A program made the position numbers and the translations under genes. Below the pieces are notes generated by a model. It had not been told where the DNA came from. It worked only from the letters and a program-made list of their open reading frames with translations, and ran no database searches. A stretch of 64,000 nucleotides of DNA from Brevundimonas mediterranea (GTDB lineage: Bacteria > Pseudomonadota > Alphaproteobacteria > Caulobacterales > Caulobacteraceae). Where the stretch lies: positions 1,674,001 through 1,738,000 of the forward strand of contig NZ_CP048751.1 of NCBI RefSeq assembly GCF_011064825.1, given 5' to 3'. Positions 18,910-27,701 of the stretch are shown one piece after another (position 1 is the stretch's first letter; every line of letters starts with the position of its first letter).

Positions 18910-20244
18910 TTAACCGGCGTTGAACTCGTCTTCGCTGACCCGCTGCGGGCTCACGTTGCCTCCAGGAACGTTGTATAGCGTCAACGTTAGATTGCTCTTG
19001 ATGATCTGGTTACCTTCATATTGCGTGATGAAGTTTTCTTTTCCCGGAAATCTCTGTGTTAACACGTCTCCGGAAAAGCGGCGGCAGCTTTCATCAAGTA
19101 CGTTACCGGTAGCAAACAGCATCTCGTACTCTCCATCTGGAAGGTCGTTGAATGATGCCTGCTGCCCACGTTTAACAAACATGGTCGAAACTATTTTTCT
19201 AGATGGATACTCACGAATTTTTACAAGCGCATCGCCGGAACCCCCGTTCTTTATTGTGATGCGATGCCCATCTTCCTCTAAGCCGTCGCGAGCAAACTCG
19301 TCCCCGTTCAAAGGCGGGGTGTCGCATGAGGCCAGAATAACTTTGGGCTCAGGAATTGCCTTAGGGACATTCGTTGGAGCCAGCGGCGGGCCAGGGGCGG
19401 GCTCGGTGTACGTAGGAGAATACCGAGGTGGCGACGCGTAGCTTGATCCACCATCAAGCATAACGACGGCTAGCCCGACTGCTGCCGGTAGACCAAGCAG
19501 TGCGGCTCCATGTATTGCCCAGCCTCGCCCAGCCGGTTTCCATCCGGACTTAAGCGCAGGATTGTTCTTCGGGACGCCGCGACGCTCCAGCTCATCGACA
19601 AGCCGAAGCGCTTCTAATGCTAGTCGCTCGTCGGTCGAGCCGCGAACCTGCCGGGCAATGGCATGAGCGAGACTGAAATTCCCGCGAGAAGCAAAGGCGA
19701 CTGCGTTGTAATAAGCTAAGCGATCATCGAGAGCAGGTTTCCTGTCTCCACCCGCAGCGTTCCGAATGATTTCCTTGATGGTCAGGATCGGCCCCCAAGG
19801 GACGCCCCACCATCCAAACAACCCTGTGGTTATTGAGGCTTTGATTGCTGTTTTTTGCGCGCAGTCGGAGCAAAAAATGCCTTGAACGGGCGTTGTGATA
19901 GTGGTGAGGATAACACTCACCACGCTTCTGAAGGTCACGTTCCGTGGTTGCGCGGTCACCTTTCGGCAGCGCGAGCAACTTATCGGCTCAAGAGCCTCGT
20001 TCGTTTCAATATCTGAAGCCGCATGTTCGTAGGCGGCGCTGTCGTAATGAGCACGCTTATCTGGATCTCCGAGTATAGAATACGCTTCAGAACATGCAGT
20101 AAACCTCTCTGACGCCTTGGGATCTGAGTTAACGTCAGGATGTAGTGCTTTGGCGAGCGACCGATATGCAGTTTTAATCTCGCTGAGGCTCGCATCGGGC
20201 GATAAGCCCAAGCGGCTATAGAAGCCTTTCGGATCGTGGTTCAC
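18910..20244 (-). CDS. J-domain membrane protein with zinc-ribbon-like cysteines
   Basis: A 444-residue protein. The GTG start has GGGGAGGG six bases upstream, which decides it over the upstream ATG. Residues 7-70 are a J domain with HPD at 35-37. Two CxxC pairs (Cys90/93 and Cys125/128) may bind zinc. A hydrophobic stretch follows (GLFGWWGVPWGPILTIKEII), then a helical TPR-like region and a membrane helix near 260. A Pro-rich linker leads to a C-terminal beta-rich domain of about 120 residues. J domains recruit DnaK-type Hsp70, so this may be a membrane-anchored cochaperone. It is the largest cargo gene of the element and faces the two small membrane-protein genes. The client is unknown. Confidence 0.8.
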   Translation of the reverse strand: MNHDPKGFYSRLGLSPDASLSEIKTAYRSLAKALHPDVNSDPKASERFTACSEAYSILGDPDKRAHYDSAAYEHAASDIETNEALEPISCSRCRKVTAQPRNVTFRSVVSVILTTITTPVQGIFCSDCAQKTAIKASITTGLFGWWGVPWGPILTIKEIIRNAAGGDRKPALDDRLAYYNAVAFASRGNFSLAHAIARQVRGSTDERLALEALRLVDELERRGVPKNNPALKSGWKPAGRGWAIHGAALLGLPAAVGLAVVMLDGGSSYASPPRYSPTYTEPAPGPPLAPTNVPKAIPEPKVILASCDTPPLNGDEFARDGLEEDGHRITIKNGGSGDALVKIREYPSRKIVSTMFVKRGQQASFNDLPDGEYEMLFATGNVLDESCRRFSGDVLTQRFPGKENFITQYEGNQIIKSNLTLTLYNVPGGNVSPQRVSEDEFNAG

Positions 20245-20412
20245 GGTGCCCTCCCCAGAGGTCGTCACCCTAACGTTGCATCGCACAGCCCACTACCAAA
20301 AAAGTAGCAGGTTTCGCGACTAGCACCCGCAGGGGCTGGATGCTACACAGAGGGCCCACACGGGGCCCACGGCGTCTCATCTAAGTCGTTGATTTTACTG
20401 CGTTGAGCGAGC

Positions 20413-20436
20413 CTCCCCTCGGCTCCACCAGGCGTT
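20413..20436 (+). repeat. attR: 24-bp direct repeat of the tRNA-Ala 3' end
   Basis: An exact copy of 14895-14918, including CTCGGCTCCACCA and GGCGTT. It marks the right boundary of the integrative element, 34 nt before the end of the lipocalin gene. Confidence 0.9.
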
Positions 20437-20469
20437 ATACTTCAATGACTTGGGCTTTGGGGCTGCGGC

Positions 20470-21027
20470 TTAAGGCTGCCGGGTTTCCCGCACCATGGAC
20501 AGGTCGTAGCCCAGTTCTCGGGTCCGGCGCAGGATGGCGTCGCGGACGTCGCGAGATGGGTGGGGCGTGCGGCTCAGAAGCCAAAGATAGCGGCCGGAAG
20601 GCTCACCTACGATAGACCAGGAATAGTCTTCAGCGCGGGCGAGCACCCAATAGTCGCCTACGTAGAAGGGGCCGAAGAAGGAGACCTTCAGCTTGGCGTT
20701 CCGGCTTCCCTCGACGATCTTGGCCTTGCCCTCGACGGTCTTCTCCTCGCCGGTCAGGCCGCCCTGGCGGCATGAGTTCAGTATACCCACGAGGCCGTCG
20801 TCCCGCACGGCGTATCGCGCGGTGACGCCCTCGCAGTCGCGCTCGAACCCGTTCTCGTAGCGGCCGATCTCGTACCAGAGACCGGCGTAGCGGTTCAGGT
20901 CGACGGCCTGGGCGGGTTGGGGAACGGCGGTGTTGCCGACAGGACCGCGCTGGAAGGTGGCGCAGGCGGTCAGGGCGACGGCGGCGCCCGCCAGAGCAAG
21001 GATTGGAAGAGTGCGTCTAAGGGACAT
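20470..21027 (-). CDS. blc: bacterial lipocalin (outer-membrane lipoprotein)
   Basis: A 185-residue precursor. The signal peptide ends in LTAC, making Cys22 the lipidated residue. The lipocalin barrel opens with LNRYAGLWYEIGRYENGFE, including the conserved G-x-W. SFFGPFYVGDYWVLARAEDYSWSIVGEPSGRYLW corresponds to strands F-G of Blc-type lipocalins (read as FFGPFYVGDYWVLA plus GEPSGRYLW). These proteins bind fatty acids or lysophospholipids and help maintain the envelope. It ends 34 nt from the attR site and was probably a neighbour of tRNA-Ala before insertion. Confidence 0.9.
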   Translation of the reverse strand: MSLRRTLPILALAGAAVALTACATFQRGPVGNTAVPQPAQAVDLNRYAGLWYEIGRYENGFERDCEGVTARYAVRDDGLVGILNSCRQGGLTGEEKTVEGKAKIVEGSRNAKLKVSFFGPFYVGDYWVLARAEDYSWSIVGEPSGRYLWLLSRTPHPSRDVRDAILRRTRELGYDLSMVRETRQP

Positions 21028-21090
21028 GGCGATACAAACGGAACGACACCCCCCGCGGTTCCTGGGAGAGATGGCGACCCCTCGGTCTCC

Positions 21091-21468
21091 TTACTTCAAC
21101 ACCGCATACCCGCGCTCCACCATCCGGCGCAGGGCCTCGTAGACTTCGGCGAGTTCGTCGAAGGCGGTGCGGGCGGCGGTCAGGCGGGCGACCTGGTCGG
21201 CGGTGACCGGCGAGCCCGAGTGGGCCAGGCGCAGGGCCTCGGCGCCCCATTTGGCGCGGGCGCCGGCGGTCAGGACGGCCAGTTTCTGCAGGGAGGCGGC
21301 GTCCAGCCCGGTCAGGGCCTGGCCGATCAGCTCCTTGTTGGCGACATAGGCGGCGTAGTCGATCTGCTCCAGCTGGCCGCGCAGGCGGCGCTGCTCGTGC
21401 GGATCGGTGTCCTGCGGCTCGAAATGGTCGCTGTGGCGACGCACGCTCGAGGTTATTTTGGTCGACAT
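21091..21468 (-). CDS. hypothetical protein (small, helical)
   Basis: A 125-residue protein starting MSTKITSSVRRHSDHFEP. GGAGGG lies 8 nt upstream of the ATG, which supports this start over longer readings. It is mostly helical and polar, with no signal or membrane segment, and ends AYEALRR-like (VYEALRRMVERGYAVLK). I do not recognise the family. It is divergent from the SDR gene, with 139 nt between starts, and 63 nt upstream of the lipocalin gene on the same strand. Confidence 0.72.
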   Translation of the reverse strand: MSTKITSSVRRHSDHFEPQDTDPHEQRRLRGQLEQIDYAAYVANKELIGQALTGLDAASLQKLAVLTAGARAKWGAEALRLAHSGSPVTADQVARLTAARTAFDELAEVYEALRRMVERGYAVLK

Positions 21469-21607
21469 GGGCCGGCCCTCCACGGCCGATCCAGACGGTT
21501 GCTGGCGGCCACATGAAGACGAAGGTGCGCTGCGTCGGTTAACGCCGCGTTGCGCTGACGCTACGGAAACCCGATATCCGCCGCCTGAGCCAAAGCATGG
21601 AGCCGAC

Positions 21608-22399
21608 ATGGACCTGAAACTCACGCGCAAACGCGCCCTGATCTGCGGCGGTTCGTCCGGCCTGGGCCGGGCCGTGGCCACGGCCCTGGTGGCCGAAGGC
21701 GCCCATGTGGCCCTGTTGTCGCGCGACGCGGCCAGGCTTCAGGCCGTGGCCGACGAACTGAACGCCATGGGCCCCGGCAAGGCGGCCGTGGTCACGGCCG
21801 ATCTGGCCGATCACGAGGCCCTGATGAGGGCCGCCGACCTGGCCGAGGAGCTGCTGGGCGGCCATATCGAGATCCTGCTGAACAACACCGGCGGGCCGCC
21901 GCCGTCGGGCGTGTCGGGGCTGGAGCCGTCGGTCTGGCGCGATCATTTCGAATCCATGGTGCTGTCGGTCTTCCGCCTGACCGACCGGGTGCTGCCGCGG
22001 ATGCGGGCCGCCGGCTGGGGCCGGATCCTGAACGTCGCCTCGATCACCGTGGTCGAGCCGTCGGCCGCCCTGGGGGTGTCCAACACTTTGCGGGCTTCGG
22101 TCGCCGCCTGGGCCAAGACCCTAGCCAACGAGGTCGGGCCGGACGGGGTCACGGTCAACACCCTGCTGCCGGGCCGGATCGACACCCCGCGCATCGCCCG
22201 CCTGGACCAGGCGACGGCCGAACGCACCGGCGTGACGCCGCAGGAGGCCCGCGCCGAATCCGTGAAATCCATCCCCGTCGGCCGGATCGGCGCGACCGAG
22301 GAGTTCGGCGCCACCGCCGCCTTCCTGGCCAGCCCCCTGGCCGCCTATGTCACCGGCTCGCTGATCCGGCTGGACGGTGGCGCGGTGAGGGCGATCTAG
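21608..22399 (+). CDS. SDR-family oxidoreductase lacking the usual Tyr-Lys pair
   Basis: A 263-residue classical short-chain dehydrogenase fold. The cofactor motif is GGSSGLG at residues 14-20, followed by NNTGGPPPSG and NVASITVVEPS with the catalytic-type Ser. The normal Y-x-x-x-K, 13 residues after that Ser, is replaced by SNTLR (S and R at those positions). The C-terminal half keeps the family's GPDGVTVNTLLPGRIDTPR and ends YVTGSLIRLDGG. Some SDR subfamilies share this substitution, so it may not be an active oxidoreductase of the usual mechanism. The ATG at 21608 follows the divergent gene by 139 nt. Confidence 0.87.
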   Translation: MDLKLTRKRALICGGSSGLGRAVATALVAEGAHVALLSRDAARLQAVADELNAMGPGKAAVVTADLADHEALMRAADLAEELLGGHIEILLNNTGGPPPSGVSGLEPSVWRDHFESMVLSVFRLTDRVLPRMRAAGWGRILNVASITVVEPSAALGVSNTLRASVAAWAKTLANEVGPDGVTVNTLLPGRIDTPRIARLDQATAERTGVTPQEARAESVKSIPVGRIGATEEFGATAAFLASPLAAYVTGSLIRLDGGAVRAI

Positions 22400-22449
22400 T
22401 CAATCCGCAGTTGCAGGTTTAGGATGGGGCCAGAAACCGGAGGACTCCG

Positions 22450-22821
22450 ATGCTGAGTTTGCTGATTCTGGCCCTGTCGAACGGGGCGGTGATCGTTCAT
22501 CCGGCGCCGCCGGTCGATCAGCCCATGGTGCGGGTCGTGCCGGTGGTGGATCAGGCCATGATCCGGTGTGGCGACCCTCTTGTTCAGACACAGACCGCTT
22601 CGCCGTCATCGGCGGGGGCTGTTGCGCCTTTGCTGGATCGCTCGCGAGATGATGGGCAGGTGAGGCGTTACCTGCTTTTGGACCGGCGCGACCAGAACAA
22701 CTGTCCGGCCCCCATCAGCTATGACGTACCGAATCAGCCGCGCGCCTTGGGACGCGAGTTCGGCCCGTACCGGACGGTCGAGCCGAACCGTTCGGAACGT
22801 CCCGCCCGCCCAGGTCTGTAG
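22450..22821 (+). CDS. small putative exported hypothetical protein
   Basis: A 123-residue protein with a short hydrophobic N-terminus (MLSLLILALSNGAVIV) that could be a signal peptide. The rest is polar and Pro-rich with two Cys residues. GGAGG lies 7 nt before the ATG, which supports expression. No family is recognised. It follows the SDR gene by 50 nt on the same strand. Confidence 0.6.
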   Translation: MLSLLILALSNGAVIVHPAPPVDQPMVRVVPVVDQAMIRCGDPLVQTQTASPSSAGAVAPLLDRSRDDGQVRRYLLLDRRDQNNCPAPISYDVPNQPRALGREFGPYRTVEPNRSERPARPGL

Positions 22822-22846
22822 TCTTTAAAACCGAACCGGCGTCCCT

Positions 22847-23776
22847 CTAGGCGCGGGGATGGGCCGCCGCATAGGCGTTCAGCAGGCGTTCCGCATCGAC
22901 GCCGGTGTATTTCTGGGTCGTCGAGAGACTGGCGTGGCCCAGCAGTTCCTGGATCGACCGCAGGTCGGCGCCGGCGCCCAGCAGATGGGTCGCGAAACTG
23001 TGGCGCAGGGCGTGGGGGGTGGTGCGTTCAGGCAGGCCCAGCCGCCCGCGCAGCCGCTGGACCGACGCCTGGACGTGGCGCGGGCTGAGCGGACCGCCGC
23101 GCCGGGCGCGGAACAGGGCGTCGGACGGCTGAAGCGGAAAGGGCTGGAGCGCCAGATAGGCGTCCACCGCCGCGCGTACTGCGGGCAGGACCGGGACGAT
23201 CCGGGTCTTTGATCCCTTGCCGAGAACACGCAGGGTTTCGCCCAGCGGGGCGTCGGCCCGGGTCAGGGACAGGCCCTCGGAAATCCGCAGGCCGCAGCCG
23301 TAGAGCAGGGTCAGGACGGCGCGGTCGCGCGCGGCCTCCCAGGGTTCGGCGTCCGGGTCGGCGTTGGGTTCGGCCAACAGGCCGCGCGCCTGATCCTCCG
23401 TCACGGGCCGGGGCAGGGACGGCTTGATCCGGGGGCCGCGCACCAGGGCCAGCTGGGGGGCGGGCGTGTCCAGCCGCCGGTCGAGAAAGGCGTGAAAGCC
23501 GCGAATGGCCGACAGGCTCTGGCTGAGGGACCGGGCCGCCAGGGGATGATCGCCGGATCGGCGCTCCGCCATATGGGCGCGAACCTCGGCGGCGGTGACG
23601 GTTCCCAGGCCTTTCAGCGACAGGGCCTCGCCGCGATGGCGTTCGAGGAAGGCGACATACAGCCGACCGATATGACCGTAGGCTTCGAGGGTGCGCGGCG
23701 ACAGCCGCCGCTCGTGCGCCAGATGTTCGAGCCAGGCGAGCAGGGCGTCGGCGGCGGTCAGTTCAACACCGGCCAT
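22847..23776 (-). CDS. xerC: tyrosine recombinase XerC
   Basis: A 309-residue site-specific recombinase that with XerD resolves chromosome dimers at dif. The N-terminal SAM-like core-binding domain has LAHERRLSPRTLEAYGHIG. The catalytic domain has LLYGCGLRISEGLSL (Arg), GKGSKTR (Lys) and TPHALRHSFATHLLGAGADLR in two parts (HALRHSFATHLL: His and Arg). QELLGHASLSTTQKYTGVD supplies the last His and the Tyr nucleophile. The start MAGVELTAADALL overlaps the DUF484 gene by 19 nt. The DUF484-xerC pair is a common bacterial arrangement and supports XerC rather than XerD. Confidence 0.92.
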   Translation of the reverse strand: MAGVELTAADALLAWLEHLAHERRLSPRTLEAYGHIGRLYVAFLERHRGEALSLKGLGTVTAAEVRAHMAERRSGDHPLAARSLSQSLSAIRGFHAFLDRRLDTPAPQLALVRGPRIKPSLPRPVTEDQARGLLAEPNADPDAEPWEAARDRAVLTLLYGCGLRISEGLSLTRADAPLGETLRVLGKGSKTRIVPVLPAVRAAVDAYLALQPFPLQPSDALFRARRGGPLSPRHVQASVQRLRGRLGLPERTTPHALRHSFATHLLGAGADLRSIQELLGHASLSTTQKYTGVDAERLLNAYAAAHPRA

Positions 23777-24483
23777 CGCTCGGCCATCCGCTCCACCACC
23801 CGGGCCAGGAAGGCCGCCAGTTCGCAGCCCATGGTCGGGGTGAAACCCGCTTCCTCGGGCGAGCCGAAGGCGCACAGGCAGGACCGGGGCGGTTCGCCCG
23901 GCGTCAGATGCGGGGCCATGCGGATCAGGGCGACCGACTTCACCTGGTCTCCGGCCGCGCCGAACAGGTCCAGCCCCTCGAACATCGGGCCCAGCCAGGT
24001 CAGGCCGTGTTCGCCCAACAGATTGTCCACCGCGCCGGTCTCCAGCGCACGCCAGCCGAAGGGCACGCCGCCCGGCTTTTCCATGGCGATGGCGGCGCCG
24101 GCCAGACCGAACCGGCCCTGGGCCGCGGCATCCAGACGGCGCGCCAGGTCGGAATGGTTGCGGGCCTCCATAAGGTCCAGTGCGGCGACGTGGGTCTGGG
24201 TCTGGGCGGCGAAATTGGCCCGGGCGATCATCTCGACCTCGCGCCGGGCGCCGGTCTCGCGTTCGACCACCGCCTCGAGCCGGGTCAGGGCGGCGGCGCC
24301 AAACTCGACCACATTGCGACCGTGCGGACGCAGGCCGATCTCCTCCAGCAGGGAGCGATCGTCCAGCAGGGTCTGGGCATGCGTCTGCAGCCAGCCGCGC
24401 ACCTCGGGCCAGTGCAGGCCGTCGCCCAGGTGGGGGACCGGCTCCGCCTCGGAGGTTTCGAAAAGGTCCAATGAGCCGCTCAA
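23758..24483 (-). CDS. DUF484 family protein
   Basis: A 241-residue soluble protein with the DUF484 layout: an N-terminal helical segment (LQTHAQTLLDDRSLLEEIGL) and a GAF-like fold (LPGGVPFGWRALETGAVDNLLGEHG, read as PFGWRALETGAVDN). The C-terminus is GCELAAFLARVVERMAERW. The likely start is TTG, because GGAGAGG lies about 5 nt upstream and no ATG is suitably placed. Its end overlaps xerC by 19 nt, as in many proteobacteria. The biochemical role is unknown. Confidence 0.85.
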   Translation of the reverse strand: MSGSLDLFETSEAEPVPHLGDGLHWPEVRGWLQTHAQTLLDDRSLLEEIGLRPHGRNVVEFGAAALTRLEAVVERETGARREVEMIARANFAAQTQTHVAALDLMEARNHSDLARRLDAAAQGRFGLAGAAIAMEKPGGVPFGWRALETGAVDNLLGEHGLTWLGPMFEGLDLFGAAGDQVKSVALIRMAPHLTPGEPPRSCLCAFGSPEEAGFTPTMGCELAAFLARVVERMAERWPVLN

Positions 24484-24507
24484 ACAGACCTCTCCGTGAC
24501 GCGCGAT

Positions 24508-25161
24508 TTACAGGATGGACTGACCGGTCTTGGCCCAGTCCGCCACGAAGGCATCAAGACCTTTGTCGGTTAACGGGTGCTTTACCAGGGCCTTGAATGT
24601 GTCGGCGCCGAAGGTGGCGGCGTCCGATCCGGCCACGGCGGCGGCGGCCACATGGGCGACGTTGCGCAGCGAGGCGGCCAGGATCTGGGTCTCGAAACCG
24701 TGCACGTCATACAGGACGCGGATTTCCTCCAGCAGGGCGATGCCGTCGGCGCCATTGTCTTCCAGCCGGCCGACGAAGGGCGAGACGAAGGTGGCGCCGG
24801 CCTTGGCCGCCAGCAGCGCCTGGGCCGCCGAGAAGCACAGGGTGACGTTGGTCTTGATCCCCTTGTCGGTGAAGACGCGGCAGGCGCGCAGGCCGTCCCA
24901 GGTCAGGGGCAGCTTCACGACCACGTTCGGGGCGATGGCGGCCAGCTTGTCGCCCTCCTTGACCATGGTCTCGAAATCGAGCGAGACGGCCTCGGCGGAA
25001 ATCGGCCCCTCGACCAGGGCGCAGATTTCGGCGATGACCTCGGCGATGTTCCGACCCGACTTGGCGATCAGCGACGGATTGGTGGTGACGCCGTCCACCA
25101 TTCCGGTGGGGACCATGTCCTTGATGACGGCGACGTCGGCGGTATCGAGAAAGAGTTTCAT
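24508..25161 (-). CDS. transaldolase-like protein (fructose-6-phosphate aldolase family)
   Basis: A 217-residue class I aldolase-fold protein. It starts [15 protein letters not shown], with [15 protein letters not shown] early, [14 protein letters not shown] with the Schiff-base Lys, and [18 protein letters not shown]. Length fits the short TalC/Fsa group rather than the longer TalB. Members catalyse dihydroxyacetone or glycerone transfer between sugar phosphates in or near the pentose phosphate pathway. An ATG four codons upstream (25173) is the alternative start. It is divergent from priA, with 30 nt between starts. Confidence 0.9.
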   Translation of the reverse strand: MKLFLDTADVAVIKDMVPTGMVDGVTTNPSLIAKSGRNIAEVIAEICALVEGPISAEAVSLDFETMVKEGDKLAAIAPNVVVKLPLTWDGLRACRVFTDKGIKTNVTLCFSAAQALLAAKAGATFVSPFVGRLEDNGADGIALLEEIRVLYDVHGFETQILAASLRNVAHVAAAAVAGSDAATFGADTFKALVKHPLTDKGLDAFVADWAKTGQSIL

Positions 25162-25191
25162 GGACGGCTTCATAGCCGAGGGCGAAGTTCG

Positions 25192-27354
25192 GTGAAAGTC
25201 GCCTCGGTCCTCATTCCCCTGCCCGTGCCGGAAGCCTTCGATTACGAGGCGCCCGAAGGCATGACGCTGGCGCGCGGCGATCAGGTGGCAGTGCCCCTGG
25301 GGCCGCGTCTGATCCGAGGCGTGGTGGCCGAGGTGTTCGAGACCACCGGCTCCAACCGGCGGCTGAAATCGGTCGAGTCGAGACTGGACGACCCTGCGCT
25401 ACCGGCCGGGGTGATGGACTTCGTCGAATGGGCCGGGCGCTGGACCCTGTCGCCGCCCGGCGAGATGGCGGCGACCGCACTGAAGGGGCTGCGCGCGCCA
25501 CGCCCCAAGCCGGAACGCCGCGTGCGGCGGGTCGGCGACCGCCAGCCGGCGCGCGCCACCCCGGCCCGGACGGGGGTGCTGGAAGCCCTTGGCGAGCGCG
25601 CCATGGCGGGCGCCGATCTGGCGCGCGCCGCCGGCGTGTCGTCCGGCCTGGTCAAGGGCCTGATCGACGAGGGGGTGCTGGAGATCATCGAAATCGCGGC
25701 CGAGGCGGCGTTCGAACGGCCCGATCCCGACCATGCGCCGGCGACCCTGAACGGCGACCAGGCGGCGGCGGCTTCGGCCCTGGCGGCCGGGGTGACGGGC
25801 GGCGGGTTCCGGCCCTTCCTGCTGGACGGGGTCACGGGGTCGGGCAAGACCGAGGCCTATCTGGAGGCGATCGCGCGGGTGCTGCGGTCCGATCCGGCGG
25901 CGCAGATCCTGATCCTTCTGCCCGAGATCGCCCTGACCCAGGCCCTGATCGAGCGGATCACGGCCCGGTTCGGCGCCGCCCCGGCCGAATGGCATTCCGG
26001 CGTCGCCCCGCCCCGTCGCCGCCAGGTGTGGGAGGCGGTGGTCGCCGGCCGGTGCAACATCGTGGTCGGCGCCCGCTCGGCCCTGTTCCTGCCCTTCGTC
26101 GATCTGCGGCTGATCGTGGTGGACGAGGAGCACGACAGTTCGTTCAAACAGGAAGAGGGTCTGGTCTATCACGGACGGGATCTGGCGGTGGCGCGGGCGC
26201 GGATCGAGGGGGCGGCGGTGGTCCTGGCCTCGGCGACGCCGTCGCTGGAGACACTGTGGAACGCCCAGGCCGGGCGTTACGACTGGCTGAAGCTGGGCGC
26301 CCGGCACGGGGTGGCGGTCATGCCCGATATCGAACTGCTGGACCTGCGCCAGCACACGCCTGATCCCCAGACCTGGTTGTCCCAGCCCCTGCGTACGGCG
26401 GTGGCCGAGACCCTGGCGCGGGGCGAGCAGACCCTGTTGTTCCTGAACCGGCGCGGCTATGCGCCCGTCGTCCTGTGCCGCGTCTGTGGGCACCGGCTGA
26501 CGGCGCCGGACACCGACAGCTGGCTGGTCGAGCACCGGTACACCGGCCGTCTGGTCTGTCACCTGACCGGCTTTTCCATGGCCCGGCCCAAACTGTGCCC
26601 GTCATGTGGAGCGGAGGACTCGCTGGTCTCGGTCGGCCCCGGCGTCGAACGGGTCGAGGAGGAGGTGCGCCAGCTGTTCCCCGAGGCGCGGACGGCGGTG
26701 TTCAGCTCCGACACCGCGCCCGACGCCAAGTCTGCGCGGGCCTTGATCCAGCGGATGACCGACGGCGAGATCGACATCCTGGTCGCCACCCAGGCCGCCG
26801 CCAAGGGGCACAACTTCCCCCGTCTGACCCTGGTCGGGGTGGTGGATGCAGATCTGGGTTTGCGGGGCGGCGACCTGCGGGCGGCCGAACGGACCTATCA
26901 ACTGCTGGCCCAGGCGACGGGACGGGCGGGTCGCGCCGACCGGCCGGGGCGGGCCATTTTGCAGACCTGGACCCCCGAACATCCGGTGTTGATGGCCCTG
27001 GCGGCCGGCGACCGCGACGCCTTCGTCGAGGCGGAGATGGCCGAGCGGGAAGCCGCCGCCCTGCCCCCCTTCGGCCGGTTGGCGGCGATCATCCTGTCCA
27101 GCGAGAATGCGGCCGCGGTGGAGAAGGTCGCCGCCGACCTGGCCCAGGCCATTCCCAACGCCGAACGGCTGGAGGTCTATGGCCCCGCCGACGCCCCCCT
27201 GGCCCTGGTGCGCGGACGGCGCCGCAAGCGGTTGCTGGTGCGGGCGGACCGCGACGTGAATCTTCAGGCGTTTCTGCGCGCCTGGCTGGCGCGGGTGAAG
27301 GTCCCCGCCTCGGTCCGACTGACGGTGGACGTCGATCCCTACTCCTTCCTCTGA
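25192..27354 (+). CDS. priA: primosomal protein N' (PriA helicase)
   Basis: A 720-residue superfamily-2 helicase that restarts stalled replication forks. The N-terminal 3'-DNA-binding domain starts [19 protein letters not shown]. The helicase core has [11 protein letters not shown] (Walker A, near 220), [11 protein letters not shown] and [24 protein letters not shown]-type motif III ([13 protein letters not shown]) follows. Zinc-binding Cys pairs lie in CRVCGHR and CPSCGAE. Motifs V and VI are [15 protein letters not shown] and [13 protein letters not shown]. The start is a GTG with weak GAGGG upstream; longer readings run antisense to the transaldolase gene. Length is normal. Confidence 0.93.
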   Translation: MKVASVLIPLPVPEAFDYEAPEGMTLARGDQVAVPLGPRLIRGVVAEVFETTGSNRRLKSVESRLDDPALPAGVMDFVEWAGRWTLSPPGEMAATALKGLRAPRPKPERRVRRVGDRQPARATPARTGVLEALGERAMAGADLARAAGVSSGLVKGLIDEGVLEIIEIAAEAAFERPDPDHAPATLNGDQAAAASALAAGVTGGGFRPFLLDGVTGSGKTEAYLEAIARVLRSDPAAQILILLPEIALTQALIERITARFGAAPAEWHSGVAPPRRRQVWEAVVAGRCNIVVGARSALFLPFVDLRLIVVDEEHDSSFKQEEGLVYHGRDLAVARARIEGAAVVLASATPSLETLWNAQAGRYDWLKLGARHGVAVMPDIELLDLRQHTPDPQTWLSQPLRTAVAETLARGEQTLLFLNRRGYAPVVLCRVCGHRLTAPDTDSWLVEHRYTGRLVCHLTGFSMARPKLCPSCGAEDSLVSVGPGVERVEEEVRQLFPEARTAVFSSDTAPDAKSARALIQRMTDGEIDILVATQAAAKGHNFPRLTLVGVVDADLGLRGGDLRAAERTYQLLAQATGRAGRADRPGRAILQTWTPEHPVLMALAAGDRDAFVEAEMAEREAAALPPFGRLAAIILSSENAAAVEKVAADLAQAIPNAERLEVYGPADAPLALVRGRRRKRLLVRADRDVNLQAFLRAWLARVKVPASVRLTVDVDPYSFL

Positions 27355-27368
27355 CTGCAAGGAGAGGA

Positions 27369-27445
27369 TGGAGGCCTGGCCTCCGAGTCGAACGGAGGGT
27401 TTTCGGGCTTGCAAGCCCGCCGCGTAGCCACTCCGCCACCAGGCC
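27369..27445 (-). tRNA. tRNA-Cys-like gene (anticodon GCA), non-canonical geometry
   Basis: A 77-nt tRNA-like sequence on the minus strand. The 7-bp acceptor stem is GGCCTGG with CCAGGCC, the discriminator base is T73 and CCA is encoded. The D arm is GCGGAGTGGCTACGC and the T arm is CTCCG-TTCGACT-CGGAG. T73 and a GCA anticodon are cysteine identity features. It is odd in two ways. The anticodon arm is a perfect 5-bp stem CGGGC/GCCCG around a six-base loop TTGCAA. The T and acceptor stems together make 13 continuous pairs rather than 12 (8/5 with a T8-G66 wobble, or 7/6). It starts 15 nt after priA, antisense. Confidence 0.78.
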
Positions 27446-27701
27446 GTAACGCGTACAGACTGCCACAGGCCCGGCTGGGACTGATGTCGCGCGCGTTTCG
27501 ACATGTAACGCGCTGTAGCGGCGAGATGGGGCGCAAAAACGCCTTGAGCGGGCGGCGACACGCGCATCGTCGGCGGCGGAGACGGTCATTCACGAAGGCC
27601 GGGTGGTCGCTCCCGCATGTCCGATGGCGAAGGCGTGCCCTCGTCTTCAGGGTCCAGTCATCGAGGGCCGGTCGGCGGCCCGGCATGAACAGGACGCCCG
27701 C

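Larger units (their letters stand above)
14919..20412. mobile_element. degenerate integrative element in tRNA-Ala
   Basis: About 5.5 kb lie between identical 24-bp repeats, the left one being the tRNA-Ala 3' end. Contents in order are a truncated integrase, an IS21-type insertion (15471-17974), two small membrane-protein genes and a convergent J-domain membrane protein. Base composition from 18000 to 20300 is visibly less GC-rich than the flanks, which supports foreign origin. Without the integrase catalytic domain the element is stranded. The core genes yggT and lipocalin flank it. Confidence 0.85.
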
